Below are positions 1 to 7,168 of a DNA stretch of 21,424 bases, in pieces (the stretch's first letter is position 1; every line of letters begins with the position of its first letter). The notes beneath the pieces were generated by a model. The model was given only the letters and a program-made list of their open reading frames with translations. It had not been told where the DNA came from and made no database searches. Origin of the DNA: a virus; the IMG/VR virus record IMGVR_UViG_3300049032_000128, positions 1-21,424 of that record. One strand, 5' to 3'. Position numbers and translations under genes: made by a program.

Positions 1-2
1 GT

Positions 3-908
3 ATCGTCGTTCTCGATTCGGTTTTCCAAAAACGCGGTCAAACCGTCACCGGCCAAACGACTAATCCAGGCGATCAAGGCGGAGTGTTAGTTGAGAAGGA
101 TTTGCAAGGGTTGCTCGGGTTGATTCAGGCGGATACGTTCCTTGATAAAGTCGGCGCGTATTTTATGACGGGATTGAAAGGTGATATCGTTTTTCCGGTT
201 CAGGAAACCGCGCCAGCGATTCAAGAACTGACCGAGATTGAGACAATGAACGACTCGGAGATTCTGTTTAGCTCGTTCGAATTGAAGCCTACGCGCAGGG
301 GCACAACGGTTCCCATCTCGCGCCAAACGCTTTATCAAACTTCGTTTGATATGCAAGACATTGTGTTAACGGCAATTTCCGAAGCTCTTGCTCAGAAAAT
401 GAATGCTGAGGCTATTGCGAATCTGTTGACCATTATTACATCTGGTAACGGAAATTTGCTAGCCTTAGGCACAAATGGTGCCGCGCCTACTTACAATGAT
501 ATGGTTGCTCTGGAAGGACTTATTGACAGCTTTAACCATAACCGAGGCGTTCCCAAGTACCTGACGAACACAAAAGTCCGGTCGAAGCTGAAGACCACCC
601 AGATCTTTACAGGCACAAGCGGCGCCCCTGTTTGGAGCCCAGATAACGTCGTAAACGGTTACGAGGGAGTTGTGTCTAACATTGTTCCCGCCAACTTGAC
701 GAAGGGTACTTCAACGAATGCATCTGCAATCATCTTCGGTAATTTCAATGACTTCCGAATCGGCATGTGGGGCGGAACGGAGTTCATTGTTGACCCTTAC
801 TCAGCGAAGAAAAAAGCGCAAATCGAAATCACCGCCAATGCATTTTGGGCGATGAAAGCAGTACGTACGAAATCTTTCGCCGGTATAAAGGACGCTTTAA
901 CAGCATAA
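3..908 (+). CDS. Phage major capsid protein, HK97 fold (5' truncated)
   Basis: The reading frame is open to the left edge of the window, so only the C-terminal 301 residues are visible. The GTG at 84 is an internal Val codon and not a start. The visible N-terminus contains GDQGGVLVEKDLQGLL, which resembles the Gly-Gly-x-Leu-Val-Pro segment that opens the mature shell domain of HK97-type capsid proteins. It is followed by the Pro-rich strand and long-helix pattern (VFPVQETAPA, then LKPTRRGTTVPISRQTLYQT) common in this family. The mature protein would form the icosahedral head. Position at the head of a connector, tail-completion and tail-tube series supports the call. A strong stem-loop follows the stop codon. 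An N-terminal scaffold (delta) domain, if present, lies outside the window. Confidence 0.88.
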   Translation: MVVLDSVFQKRGQTVTGQTTNPGDQGGVLVEKDLQGLLGLIQADTFLDKVGAYFMTGLKGDIVFPVQETAPAIQELTEIETMNDSEILFSSFELKPTRRGTTVPISRQTLYQTSFDMQDIVLTAISEALAQKMNAEAIANLLTIITSGNGNLLALGTNGAAPTYNDMVALEGLIDSFNHNRGVPKYLTNTKVRSKLKTTQIFTGTSGAPVWSPDNVVNGYEGVVSNIVPANLTKGTSTNASAIIFGNFNDFRIGMWGGTEFIVDPYSAKKKAQIEITANAFWAMKAVRTKSFAGIKDALTA

Positions 909-917
909 TATTCATCC

Positions 918-945
918 GGTTCCTCAGTCATCCGATTGAGGAACC
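918..945 (+). other. Stem-loop after the capsid gene
   Basis: Nine perfect base pairs, GGTTCCTCA (918-926) with TGAGGAACC (937-945), enclose a 10-nt loop. It starts 9 nt after the capsid stop codon and lies ahead of the next gene at 961. No T-tract follows, so a classical intrinsic terminator is unlikely. It is more plausibly an mRNA processing or stabilising element, or a partial attenuator, that sets capsid excess over the genes downstream. Confidence 0.6.
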
Positions 946-960
946 ACATCAAATTGAAAA

Positions 961-1119
961 ATGGCAGAAAAGTCACAAGAGTACGCAGGTAAGACCAAAA
1001 AGGTTGAGATCATCAAATTTCACCCACTGATAGCCCACGAGGTCGGAGAAACTCCGGTTCTGACTGAGGAAAAGGCCAACGAGTTGATCGAGAAGAAATA
1101 CGCGAAAGAAGTTAAATAG
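961..1119 (+). CDS. Small phage head-region protein (52 aa)
   Basis: A 52-residue ORF starts MAEKSQEYAGKTKKVEIIKF and ends KKYAKEVK. It is very rich in Lys and Glu and has no Cys or Trp. The start ATG follows an A-rich leader (AAATTGAAAA), the usual strong initiation context in Bacteroidota, and the stop lies 5 nt before the connector start. Small charged proteins between the capsid and connector genes are common in siphophage head modules, sometimes head decoration or assembly factors. I do not recognise a specific family. Coding is supported by its exact fit between two genes in the same direction and by the start context. Confidence 0.65.
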   Translation: MAEKSQEYAGKTKKVEIIKFHPLIAHEVGETPVLTEEKANELIEKKYAKEVK

Positions 1120-1124
1120 TCATT

Positions 1125-1676
1125 TTGCACAACTATCCAATATTAAAAGAAAGGTACACAAATGAGCCTATTTCACTTGATGAGGCTCAGGAATGGCTAC
1201 GCCTTGACATAGAAGGATATGAGGACGAAGACACGGTTTTAGCGGCTCTGGTTGAGTCAGCCATTGATTACGTCGAGAGGGAGTGCAATCTGTCCTTGGG
1301 CGTCTCAACCTACGAATGGTATCCGGATTACCTTCCTTGTGAAATTCGCGACACTTATTACATCCGATCAATCACAAGCATCGAAGTCGAGGGAGAATCA
1401 GGATTTGAGTTAATACAAAGCACTAACTATAGTTTGATCCCCGCAAGTGAACGGCGTACTAAGATTAGGTGGATCGAGGGCTTCTCTTCGACAGGATCTA
1501 ATTTTCGTGTGACGTTTAAGGCAGGGTTTGAAGAGGGTAAAATTCCGCCACGTATATTGCTTGCCGTTCGCGTTCTATTGAGCAAGTTTTATGAGAACCG
1601 TGGAGACAATGCCGAGGAGAAGAAGACGGTCGTAGACCGGCTACTATCAAGTTTTAAAATCCCATACTTTGGATAA
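1125..1676 (+). CDS. Head-tail connector protein (HK97 gp6-like)
   Basis: This 183-aa protein opens with PISLDEAQEWLRLDIEGYEDEDTV and continues LAALVESAIDYVERECNL. That is the signature of the gp6/gp15-like connector family: a PhxxEAKxxLRI motif, an acidic turn, then a long helix ending in a conserved aromatic or charged cluster. The middle is beta-rich. The C-terminus (ILLAVRVLLSKFYENRGD) is the second conserved helix with the common YENRG ending. The family forms a ring below the portal through which DNA is packaged. The only fitting start is TTG at 1125, 5 nt after the previous stop. The gene overlaps the next by 8 nt, indicating translational coupling. Confidence 0.85.
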   Translation: MHNYPILKERYTNEPISLDEAQEWLRLDIEGYEDEDTVLAALVESAIDYVERECNLSLGVSTYEWYPDYLPCEIRDTYYIRSITSIEVEGESGFELIQSTNYSLIPASERRTKIRWIEGFSSTGSNFRVTFKAGFEEGKIPPRILLAVRVLLSKFYENRGDNAEEKKTVVDRLLSSFKIPYFG

Positions 1677-2016
1677 TAGAGCGGCAGGAAAATATAATCG
1701 GAGACTGACTATTTTTGAGTTGGTTACCGTAACTGGTCGGATGAATGAACAGAAAACGGAGCTCCAAATCAAATATTTAAAGTACCCGGCGTGCAAGATT
1801 GAAACGCAATCCAGTAAAGATCCTTCCGTGGAGAACAACGCTGAGCGTTCAATTCTAGATGTAGACTGGGACTTACGATTTATCCCGAATTTTTACCCCA
1901 AAGAGGGTTGGAAAGTGAAAGATAAGTTCGATGGAAGGGAATATGAAATCACCAATCCTGCGGTAGAAATCGGCCGAGGGCAGGGAATTCTAATTAAAAC
2001 CAGGTTAGTGCAATGA
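1669..2016 (+). CDS. Head closure / head-tail adaptor protein (SPP1 gp16-like)
   Basis: The 115-aa protein has the small beta-barrel pattern of the phage head-tail joining family. It begins with RRLTIFELVTVTGRMNEQKTE, has a central DLRFIPNF strand, then VKDKFDGREYEITNPAVEIGRGQGILIKTRLVQ. The 'I.R.F.. Y.I..P....GR...L.....' ending is characteristic. It would seal the connector and provide the docking surface for the tail. The start is TTG at 1669, within the last codons of the connector gene, and the end overlaps the next gene's ATG (ATGA). Family-level assignment rests on pattern and gene order. Confidence 0.75.
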   Translation: MDNRAAGKYNRRLTIFELVTVTGRMNEQKTELQIKYLKYPACKIETQSSKDPSVENNAERSILDVDWDLRFIPNFYPKEGWKVKDKFDGREYEITNPAVEIGRGQGILIKTRLVQ

Positions 2017-2504
2017 TGACTGTCGATGCAAAGGAGCTTGCAGAGCTGGAAAAAGGGCTTAGACTCTATGATAGCATCCTGCCAAAAATCGTCGCCAATC
2101 GGGCTCTTAAAAATGCGACAAGACCTATGCAGCAGTCAGCTAGGAGGTTGGCCCCAGTTGGTAGCACAATCGCTTATGACGGCATGGGAAAGCGCAAAGG
2201 GGCATCATTTGCACGTGGAGGTACAACAAGGAGAGATGTTCGTTTTCGATTTGAGACTAGTTACGATAAGGCTGTAACAAAGGGAATGGTGGGAGTTTCC
2301 CGGTTGAAAACCAAAGTTGGCTGGAGAACTCACTTCATCACTACGGGCTGGAAGGATCGGGGCGGAAAACGACATAGAGGGAAAAATTTCTTGCAGGATG
2401 CCTATACCTACACGATAGACTTTGCAAGAGATAATTACGCAAAAGAAACGCTGCTTTCATTTAGAAAGTGGGCACAAAGGAACCTTCCAAAAGGTAGATT
2501 TTAA
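2013..2504 (+). CDS. HK97 gp10-like tail completion / neck protein
   Basis: The 163-aa basic protein matches the HK97-gp10 pattern. It has an N-terminal helix with ANRALKNATRPMQQSARRLAP followed by the PVG turn, then a beta region. The C-terminal HFITTGWKDRGGKRH plus KNFLQDAYTYT resembles the 'FGT...PFLRPA' closing motif of the family. Members sit at the head-tail interface or complete the tail top. It starts with two consecutive ATGs (2013 and 2016). The first overlaps the previous stop as ATGA and its own stop overlaps the next ATG by one base, so the row is translationally coupled. Confidence 0.8.
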   Translation: MMTVDAKELAELEKGLRLYDSILPKIVANRALKNATRPMQQSARRLAPVGSTIAYDGMGKRKGASFARGGTTRRDVRFRFETSYDKAVTKGMVGVSRLKTKVGWRTHFITTGWKDRGGKRHRGKNFLQDAYTYTIDFARDNYAKETLLSFRKWAQRNLPKGRF

Positions 2505-2890
2505 TGATTACTGAGGCATTTATCGATAAACTCCTGTCTGAAACAACGGTCAATGCTGTCCTAGACGGACGTATCTACCCAAACATCATTAAAAGTGATT
2601 CCACGCTACCTGCGGTATATGTATTCTCCGATAGAATGTCAAAACAGGGATGCTATGACTCTGAAGGTTCGAAGACGGGAATGGTCGAAATCGGTGTGTT
2701 TGCAAAAACATACACTGAGGCTTATGATGTGATGAAGGCAATCCGCGAGTCACTCGATGATTTTACGGGCATTGTGAACAATGTAGGTATTGCCATCATG
2801 CGGGGAGAGGAAACTACAGACCAATACGACGAAGAAAAGAAAACACACATTAAAGTAATTGAATACGAGGCTATTGCGCAGCCTAAATGA
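2504..2890 (+). CDS. Tail completion / terminator protein, DUF3168-type
   Basis: The 128-aa protein has the DUF3168 layout. An N-terminal helix (TEAFIDKLLSETTVNAVLDGRIYP) is followed by LPAVYVF, a beta strand with EIGVFAKTYTEAYDVMKAIRESLD, and a late strand carrying acidic residues and IEYEAIAQ. Family members resemble the lambda gpU/HK97 gp10-11 tail terminators that stop tube growth and attach the tail to the head. Its place directly before the tube protein gene is the standard position. The start overlaps the previous stop (TAATG). Confidence 0.78.
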   Translation: MITEAFIDKLLSETTVNAVLDGRIYPNIIKSDSTLPAVYVFSDRMSKQGCYDSEGSKTGMVEIGVFAKTYTEAYDVMKAIRESLDDFTGIVNNVGIAIMRGEETTDQYDEEKKTHIKVIEYEAIAQPK

Positions 2891-2917
2891 GAATCATCAT
2901 CAAACTAAAAATAAATA

Positions 2918-3367
2918 ATGGCAGCACGTACTGTAGATACCGTAAGGGGTAATGAAACAACCCTTGCAGTTGATAAGGCGGACGATGACACGTTTGTAGT
3001 CATTAAGTGCGCGACGGATATTAATTACTCCGGAGATCGGGAAACACTTACGGCCGTTTGTTACGGTGGTACCGAGACTTTGGTATCTGGGGTGGATCCA
3101 ACTTTTACTATTTCTCTCAACGGTGTAGTGAAAGAGTATGCTACGGCGGATGACGCGGCAAATGTATCTGCCAACGACCTGGAAGACTGGTGGTTGTCCG
3201 GAACAGTTAAGGACTTTAAGTATGGCCGTCCATTTACTGGTGACCGTATTCGTTCATTCCAAGGCTTTGTATCCTCTTTTGGAGAAGCTGGGACGGCTAA
3301 TGGTTTGCAAACCTACAACGCGACAATCACTCCGTTTAAAAAGCCGACAATTACTACGGCGACCTAA
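2918..3367 (+). CDS. Major tail (tube) protein
   Basis: The 149-aa protein is almost entirely predicted beta, rich in Thr, Val and Gly, and opens MAARTVDTVRGNETTLAVDK. It contains the segment DRETLTAVCYGGTETLVSGVDPTFTISLNGV, resembling the pattern in which siphophage tube proteins describe their beta sandwich, then FQGFVSSFGEAGTANGLQTYNATI near the end. It would polymerise as hexameric rings around the tape measure. The ATG follows an A-rich leader (AAAAATAAATA), unlike the overlapping starts of its neighbours. This suggests independent strong initiation, fitting a high-copy product. A stem-loop follows. The assignment comes from fold pattern and gene order more than from a diagnostic motif. 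Confidence 0.75.
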   Translation: MAARTVDTVRGNETTLAVDKADDDTFVVIKCATDINYSGDRETLTAVCYGGTETLVSGVDPTFTISLNGVVKEYATADDAANVSANDLEDWWLSGTVKDFKYGRPFTGDRIRSFQGFVSSFGEAGTANGLQTYNATITPFKKPTITTAT

Positions 3368-3390
3368 CGGAGACTTCATCAACAAATTCT

Positions 3391-3425
3391 AGGCAAGAGC
3401 TCCCGGTTCAACCGGGGCTTCGCCT
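3391..3425 (+). other. Stem-loop after the tail tube gene
   Basis: An imperfect hairpin has an outer AGGC (3391-3394)/GCCT (3422-3425) helix. The inner helix is CCCGG/CCGGG around a TTCAA loop, with one bulge and a wobble pair between the helices. It occupies the 74-nt gap between the tube gene and the chaperone gene. There is no T-tract. It parallels the stem-loop after the capsid gene, so the same role (transcript stabilisation, processing or partial termination) is plausible. Confidence 0.55.
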
Positions 3426-3441
3426 GTAATCTAAATCGACA

Positions 3442-3828
3442 ATGGGAAAAACAGCACAAAAACCGGAAGTGGTAAGGTCGGAAACTAAGTTTAATATTAA
3501 ACTTGGTGAGTACGTCTACACACTCAATTTCAATACAAATACATTCCTGAGAATCAAGGATGCAAAGCCCGAACTAACTACGGCTTTTCACGCCGTTGAG
3601 GAAATTCCCCCTTACGAGCTAATCCCCTTTCTGATCCACTGCGCCATTAAGCCAGAAGAGAGGAAATGGACAAGTTTCGCTGAGTTGGCAGATTTGTACG
3701 ATGATATTGACGACCAGGAGGCCATTGCTAAGATTCTGCCTGCATTTATGGCTGCAACCGGCGCAGTCACAAAAAAGATTCAACCCGCACTAGAAGCCGT
3801 AGTGGCTCTACACGAAAGAGAAAAATAA
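3442..3828 (+). CDS. Tail assembly chaperone, G-like product
   Basis: The 128-aa protein contains GEYVYTLNFNTNTFLRIKDAKPELTTAF and then EIPPYELIPFLIHCAIKPEERKWTSFAELADL. This is the pattern of small tail assembly chaperones that coat the tape measure during tail assembly: a beta strand, a conserved aromatic, and a helix with a Lys/Pro-Glu turn. It lies exactly between the tube and tape measure genes, as lambda G does. Codons 110-112 (ACA AAA AAG, heptamer 3771-3777) form a canonical slippery site. The zero-frame product continues only 16 residues past it and ends in a highly charged HEREK tail. Confidence 0.8.
   Translation: MGKTAQKPEVVRSETKFNIKLGEYVYTLNFNTNTFLRIKDAKPELTTAFHAVEEIPPYELIPFLIHCAIKPEERKWTSFAELADLYDDIDDQEAIAKILPAFMAATGAVTKKIQPALEAVVALHEREK
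3771..3777 (+). promoter_or_regulatory. -1 programmed frameshift heptamer A AAA AAG
   Basis: The heptamer reads A|AAA|AAG in the chaperone frame, the same slippery sequence used in E. coli dnaX. A slip of -1 here enters the downstream frame at GAT (3777), which is open to the stop at 4173-4175. A weak hairpin may form 14 nt downstream (AG-a-AGCC/GGCT-CT, 3792-3809). Programmed -1 slippage between the two chaperone ORFs is a conserved feature of siphophage and myophage tails. Confidence 0.8.
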
Positions 3829-4175
3829 AGTTCGACTCGGACAACTGGTTCAGGGATGCGGGTAAGATGGGTTTAGCGCCTTCCGAGCTTGAAAATGTGA
3901 CCCCTTACCAATTCAACCTTTTGCGGGAAGGGTTTCAAGAACGCCAGCTGCTCGAATGGGATCGGACTAGATTCAGCGCATACTACACGTACGTCATGGC
4001 GGGTAAAATTGTCGAAAATCCTGTAAGCATGGAAGAATTCAGGCCTCTAAGGGATAACGATTTGAAGGCCATAAAAAAAGCAAAGAGTAAACCGAACCAG
4101 TGGAGCCCAGAGCAGGCGGAGCAAGCATTCGATTATTTCAATCCACATAAAGAAGCCGCTAATATCGAGGCGTAG
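3777..4175 (+). CDS. Tail assembly chaperone, T-like extension read by -1 frameshift
   Basis: The -1 frame relative to the G-like gene is open from the slippery site to 4175. It encodes a basic linker (DSTRTRSRSGSTRKRKIKF), then FRDAGKMGLAPSELENVTPYQFNLLREGF and a C-terminal segment with a helical, acidic end. 'GLAPSELENVTPYQFNLLREGF' is the hallmark of the lambda T/GT domain, which recruits tube protein to the tape measure. The first in-frame ATG is at 3867, but it has no good leader and lies inside the conserved domain. Expression as a 244-aa fusion (112 zero-frame plus 132 shifted residues) is therefore much more likely than independent initiation. Confidence 0.8.
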   Translation, partial: DSTRTRSRSGSTRKRKIKFDSDNWFRDAGKMGLAPSELENVTPYQFNLLREGFQERQLLEWDRTRFSAYYTYVMAGKIVENPVSMEEFRPLRDNDLKAIKKAKSKPNQWSPEQAEQAFDYFNPHKEAANIEA

Positions 4176-4177
4176 GA

Positions 4178-7168
4178 ATGGCAGCAGAAGTAGGTGCAGT
4201 AAACATACGTATAGGCGCAACCATTCAAGGATTACTGGATGGTATGAAGAAGGCGGCGGCGGCTGTTCGGTCTACAACTTTTGATATCAATTCAAAATTA
4301 GCCGACAGTTACAAGCGCGCCTCCAAAGAACAGGCTGTGTTTCGTGGTGGCCTAATCAAGATGGGGGGCGAGCTGACTTCAATAGGTCAGAAGATGGCGC
4401 TTTTCGGAACACTGCCAGCTCTGTATGCTGCTGGTACCGCCTACAAGAATTTTGCTGATCTGGAAAAGCTCGAGAAGGGATTAACCCGTTACGGAGAGTC
4501 AATTCAAAAGGTTAGGGAAATTGCTAAGCTTCCCAATATTGGCATTTTCGACGGTGCCAAATCGTTGATCAGCCTCAAAGCCATGAAGCTGAATGGCGAT
4601 CTTGCTACCCGGTCAATCAAAGCCTTCGCAAATGCCATCACTGATGCCGGAGGATCTGCAATTGACCTTGAACCGGCGTTGATCAACCTCCGGCAATTCG
4701 TCGCAACGAAGCATATTAACCAGGTGGATCTTCGTCAACTCGCGGCGCGTATGCCTCAAACATACGACGCTTTCGAGGCGGCATTTGGGACTCAAGACGT
4801 TGAAAAGCTCAATGAAAAAATGGCGAAAATTGGCGTCCAGGCTTTCATTAATAAATTTGTATCAGAGCTCGAAAAGATTCCTAAGGCTGGTGGCGGCGCA
4901 GCGTCAGCGATGGAGCAGCTAGGCGACTCTTTTACTATCTTCTCAGCTAGTATAGGGAAGGCGATAGAAAATTCGCTTGAAGTATCGAGTGCAATAAAAG
5001 ATTTGGGTGGGTTTCTCGATTCTGCAACGGAATCACTCGATAAACTCGACCCATCTGTTCAGAAAAACATTGTCGGGATGGCCGGTTATGCCCTCGCTAT
5101 TCCTATTGTTATCTCTGCCATCGGAGGGTTAATAAAGCTACTACCGATTCTGGCTACTGGATTTGGAACAATTTCCTGGCCGATTACGGCCATTATCGGG
5201 ACAATCGCGGCGTTTACAGCCCTAGGGACGATTATTCCGCTGATCACCAATAAAACGGCTGCGTTAACTAAAGAAATTGATGAGGTTGGTGCGAGCGAAT
5301 CGAAGATTAACCCACTCATTGCCAGATATGAAGAGTTAAAGGCACAGGCAGATCTGACAGTTCAAGAATCATCAGAGTTGAAAAAGATCATTAGCGAAAT
5401 CGCTAACGTCGTACCTGATGCAGCATACGAGTTTGACCAATACGGGAACGCCTTACAAATTGATATCAAGAAAACCCGCGAGTTTGCGGACGAGCAGCGC
5501 GAACTGTTAAAAGTACTCAAGCAGACTCGCGAGGCAACAATTACCCAGGATAATAAACTCCTGCAAAGGAAGATAAGTACGTTTCAAAGCGAACTAAATT
5601 CCGGTAAGAATAGCGCATTTATTGGCGACGACTCAGGCGGTGCAATTATTGGTGGCGGCCTATCCGGCAGGGAAATACTTGAAAAGCGCAAAGAGCTCAA
5701 CGAGGCGCAACGTCAGTTAGCGGCTAATATGAAAACGCTTTACGGGAATGCTACGGGCACTCCAGGTAAAGGTGCTTTGATTGGTGAATATTTTGCTGAT
5801 TTGGCCGCCAATACAAAGATGGCTGGCGATTCGGCAGATGATGCTGCAGAGTACTACGAAAAAATGTCGGGATCGGCATTTAAGGTTTGGCAGATCGACC
5901 TTGCCTCCAAATGGAGGAAGGAACAAGAAGAGCTCAAAGAGACGGTTAAGAAATACAAGGAGCTTTTCGGAGTAACTGCTAATCTCAATACCGAAAGACT
6001 TAATGCGAGGCCGCTCGAAATCAATGGGATTAAGGCCAATGTTGGAGACACACTTTACGACGGATTAGAAAAAGCAAAAGCACGTGGTGCCGCATTGGCA
6101 GATGCCCGAATTGCGGCAACACAGGAAGCAATAAGAAAGGAAACGGCTAAGGCAAAATTTTTCGATAACGCAAGACTCGGGGGGGCCGTTGATTTGAATC
6201 AAGCATTCGGATCAACCCTTAGTCTGGATAGTTTGAAATCATATTTTTCGGGATTTCAACAAATAGTTGATGAAACTCGTGAGCAATACCAAGATAGGAT
6301 TTCATCTATCGTTGATTCCACGGGCCGGTTGAAGGCGTCATTTGGGTCAGCCTTTAGCTTGGACGGCTTAAAATCTATTTTCGGTGTAATTCCGGATGTA
6401 ATTGGACAAACAGGTGAGAAGGTCTCTGAAAAGCTCAGGACTATCACCGACGCGATGAGCCGATTAAAGGAAGCATTCGGCTCAGATTTTTCATTGGCAA
6501 CAGCAAAGGACTTCTTTACAAGTCTACCGAAACTTGCGAGTGGATCAGCTGAAAAATACGACGAGCAGGTACAGCGAATCGTAGATACCTCTATTCAGCT
6601 CAGCAACGACCTTACCAATGCACTGAAAAATGCTGCCAATGAAGTAGCAGTAGGTTTTGGAGAAATGATTGGAAACCTAATGACAGGAGCTGGCGGAGTC
6701 GAAGACTTTGCAAAGCGCGTCATTGGCACTTTAGGGAATCTGCTTAAAGATATGGGTAAGTCCCTGATTGCTGCCGGTACTGCTGGTATAGCTCTCAAGG
6801 TATTTGCTAAAAACCCATACTTGGCCCTCGCGGCAGGTATTGGACTTGTGGCGATTGGGACAGCTACAACAAACAAAATAAACAATCAGGTCGGGAAAGC
6901 TACCACGCGATTTGCAAAGGGTGGGTTTGCCTATGATGAAATGACCGCGATTGTCGGGGATAACCCAAACTCTAGGAGGGATCCTGAAATGATCGCGCCG
7001 TACTCGAAGGTTGATGACTCTATCAAGAAAAGCATAAAACAGAGTGTCGCGGGGGGCGGCTCTGTATTCATTCCGGAAGTAACTCTTCGCGGCGAAGATA
7101 TCCGAATAGCATTCAATCGCGCAAGCGAAAACAACAGAGCCTTACAAGGTAAAAAGAAATGGGGTTAA
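4178..7168 (+). CDS. Tail tape measure protein
   Basis: The 996-aa protein sets tail length and is ejected into the host. Residues 90-215 (DLEKLEKGLTRYGESI, then VDLRQLAARMPQTYDAFEAAFGT) match the tape-measure N-terminal domain. Residues ~298-355 are strongly hydrophobic, a likely membrane-insertion segment. Residues ~375-600 are charged and helical or coiled. Residues 676-810 are three tandem 45-residue repeats. Residues ~862-896 form a second hydrophobic stretch. The C-terminus has FAKGGFAYDEMTAIVGDNPN and DPEMIAPYSK, the usual conserved 'GG-FxxxxxxVGExGPE' motif of tape measures. The start is 2 nt after the chaperone stop, and the 3' end overlaps the next gene by 10 nt. Confidence 0.93.
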   Translation: MAAEVGAVNIRIGATIQGLLDGMKKAAAAVRSTTFDINSKLADSYKRASKEQAVFRGGLIKMGGELTSIGQKMALFGTLPALYAAGTAYKNFADLEKLEKGLTRYGESIQKVREIAKLPNIGIFDGAKSLISLKAMKLNGDLATRSIKAFANAITDAGGSAIDLEPALINLRQFVATKHINQVDLRQLAARMPQTYDAFEAAFGTQDVEKLNEKMAKIGVQAFINKFVSELEKIPKAGGGAASAMEQLGDSFTIFSASIGKAIENSLEVSSAIKDLGGFLDSATESLDKLDPSVQKNIVGMAGYALAIPIVISAIGGLIKLLPILATGFGTISWPITAIIGTIAAFTALGTIIPLITNKTAALTKEIDEVGASESKINPLIARYEELKAQADLTVQESSELKKIISEIANVVPDAAYEFDQYGNALQIDIKKTREFADEQRELLKVLKQTREATITQDNKLLQRKISTFQSELNSGKNSAFIGDDSGGAIIGGGLSGREILEKRKELNEAQRQLAANMKTLYGNATGTPGKGALIGEYFADLAANTKMAGDSADDAAEYYEKMSGSAFKVWQIDLASKWRKEQEELKETVKKYKELFGVTANLNTERLNARPLEINGIKANVGDTLYDGLEKAKARGAALADARIAATQEAIRKETAKAKFFDNARLGGAVDLNQAFGSTLSLDSLKSYFSGFQQIVDETREQYQDRISSIVDSTGRLKASFGSAFSLDGLKSIFGVIPDVIGQTGEKVSEKLRTITDAMSRLKEAFGSDFSLATAKDFFTSLPKLASGSAEKYDEQVQRIVDTSIQLSNDLTNALKNAANEVAVGFGEMIGNLMTGAGGVEDFAKRVIGTLGNLLKDMGKSLIAAGTAGIALKVFAKNPYLALAAGIGLVAIGTATTNKINNQVGKATTRFAKGGFAYDEMTAIVGDNPNSRRDPEMIAPYSKVDDSIKKSIKQSVAGGGSVFIPEVTLRGEDIRIAFNRASENNRALQGKKKWG
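6203..6607 (+). repeat. Three 45-residue tandem repeats in the tape measure
   Basis: Units begin at 6203, 6338 and 6473, exactly 135 bp apart (residues 676, 721 and 766). Each starts (A/S)FGSxxSL, continues with a helical segment (LKSYFSG, LKSIFGV, AKDFFTS) and ends RIVD(S/T)-like before the next unit. The first, second and third units are diverged at both DNA and protein level, so the duplication is old. Because tape measure length sets tail length, each unit would add a fixed increment of tail. Confidence 0.85.

Noticed and set aside
84-908. Start of the capsid gene at GTG 84
   Set aside because: The frame is open upstream to the window edge with matching capsid-like sequence (GDQGG before it), so 84 is an internal Val codon.
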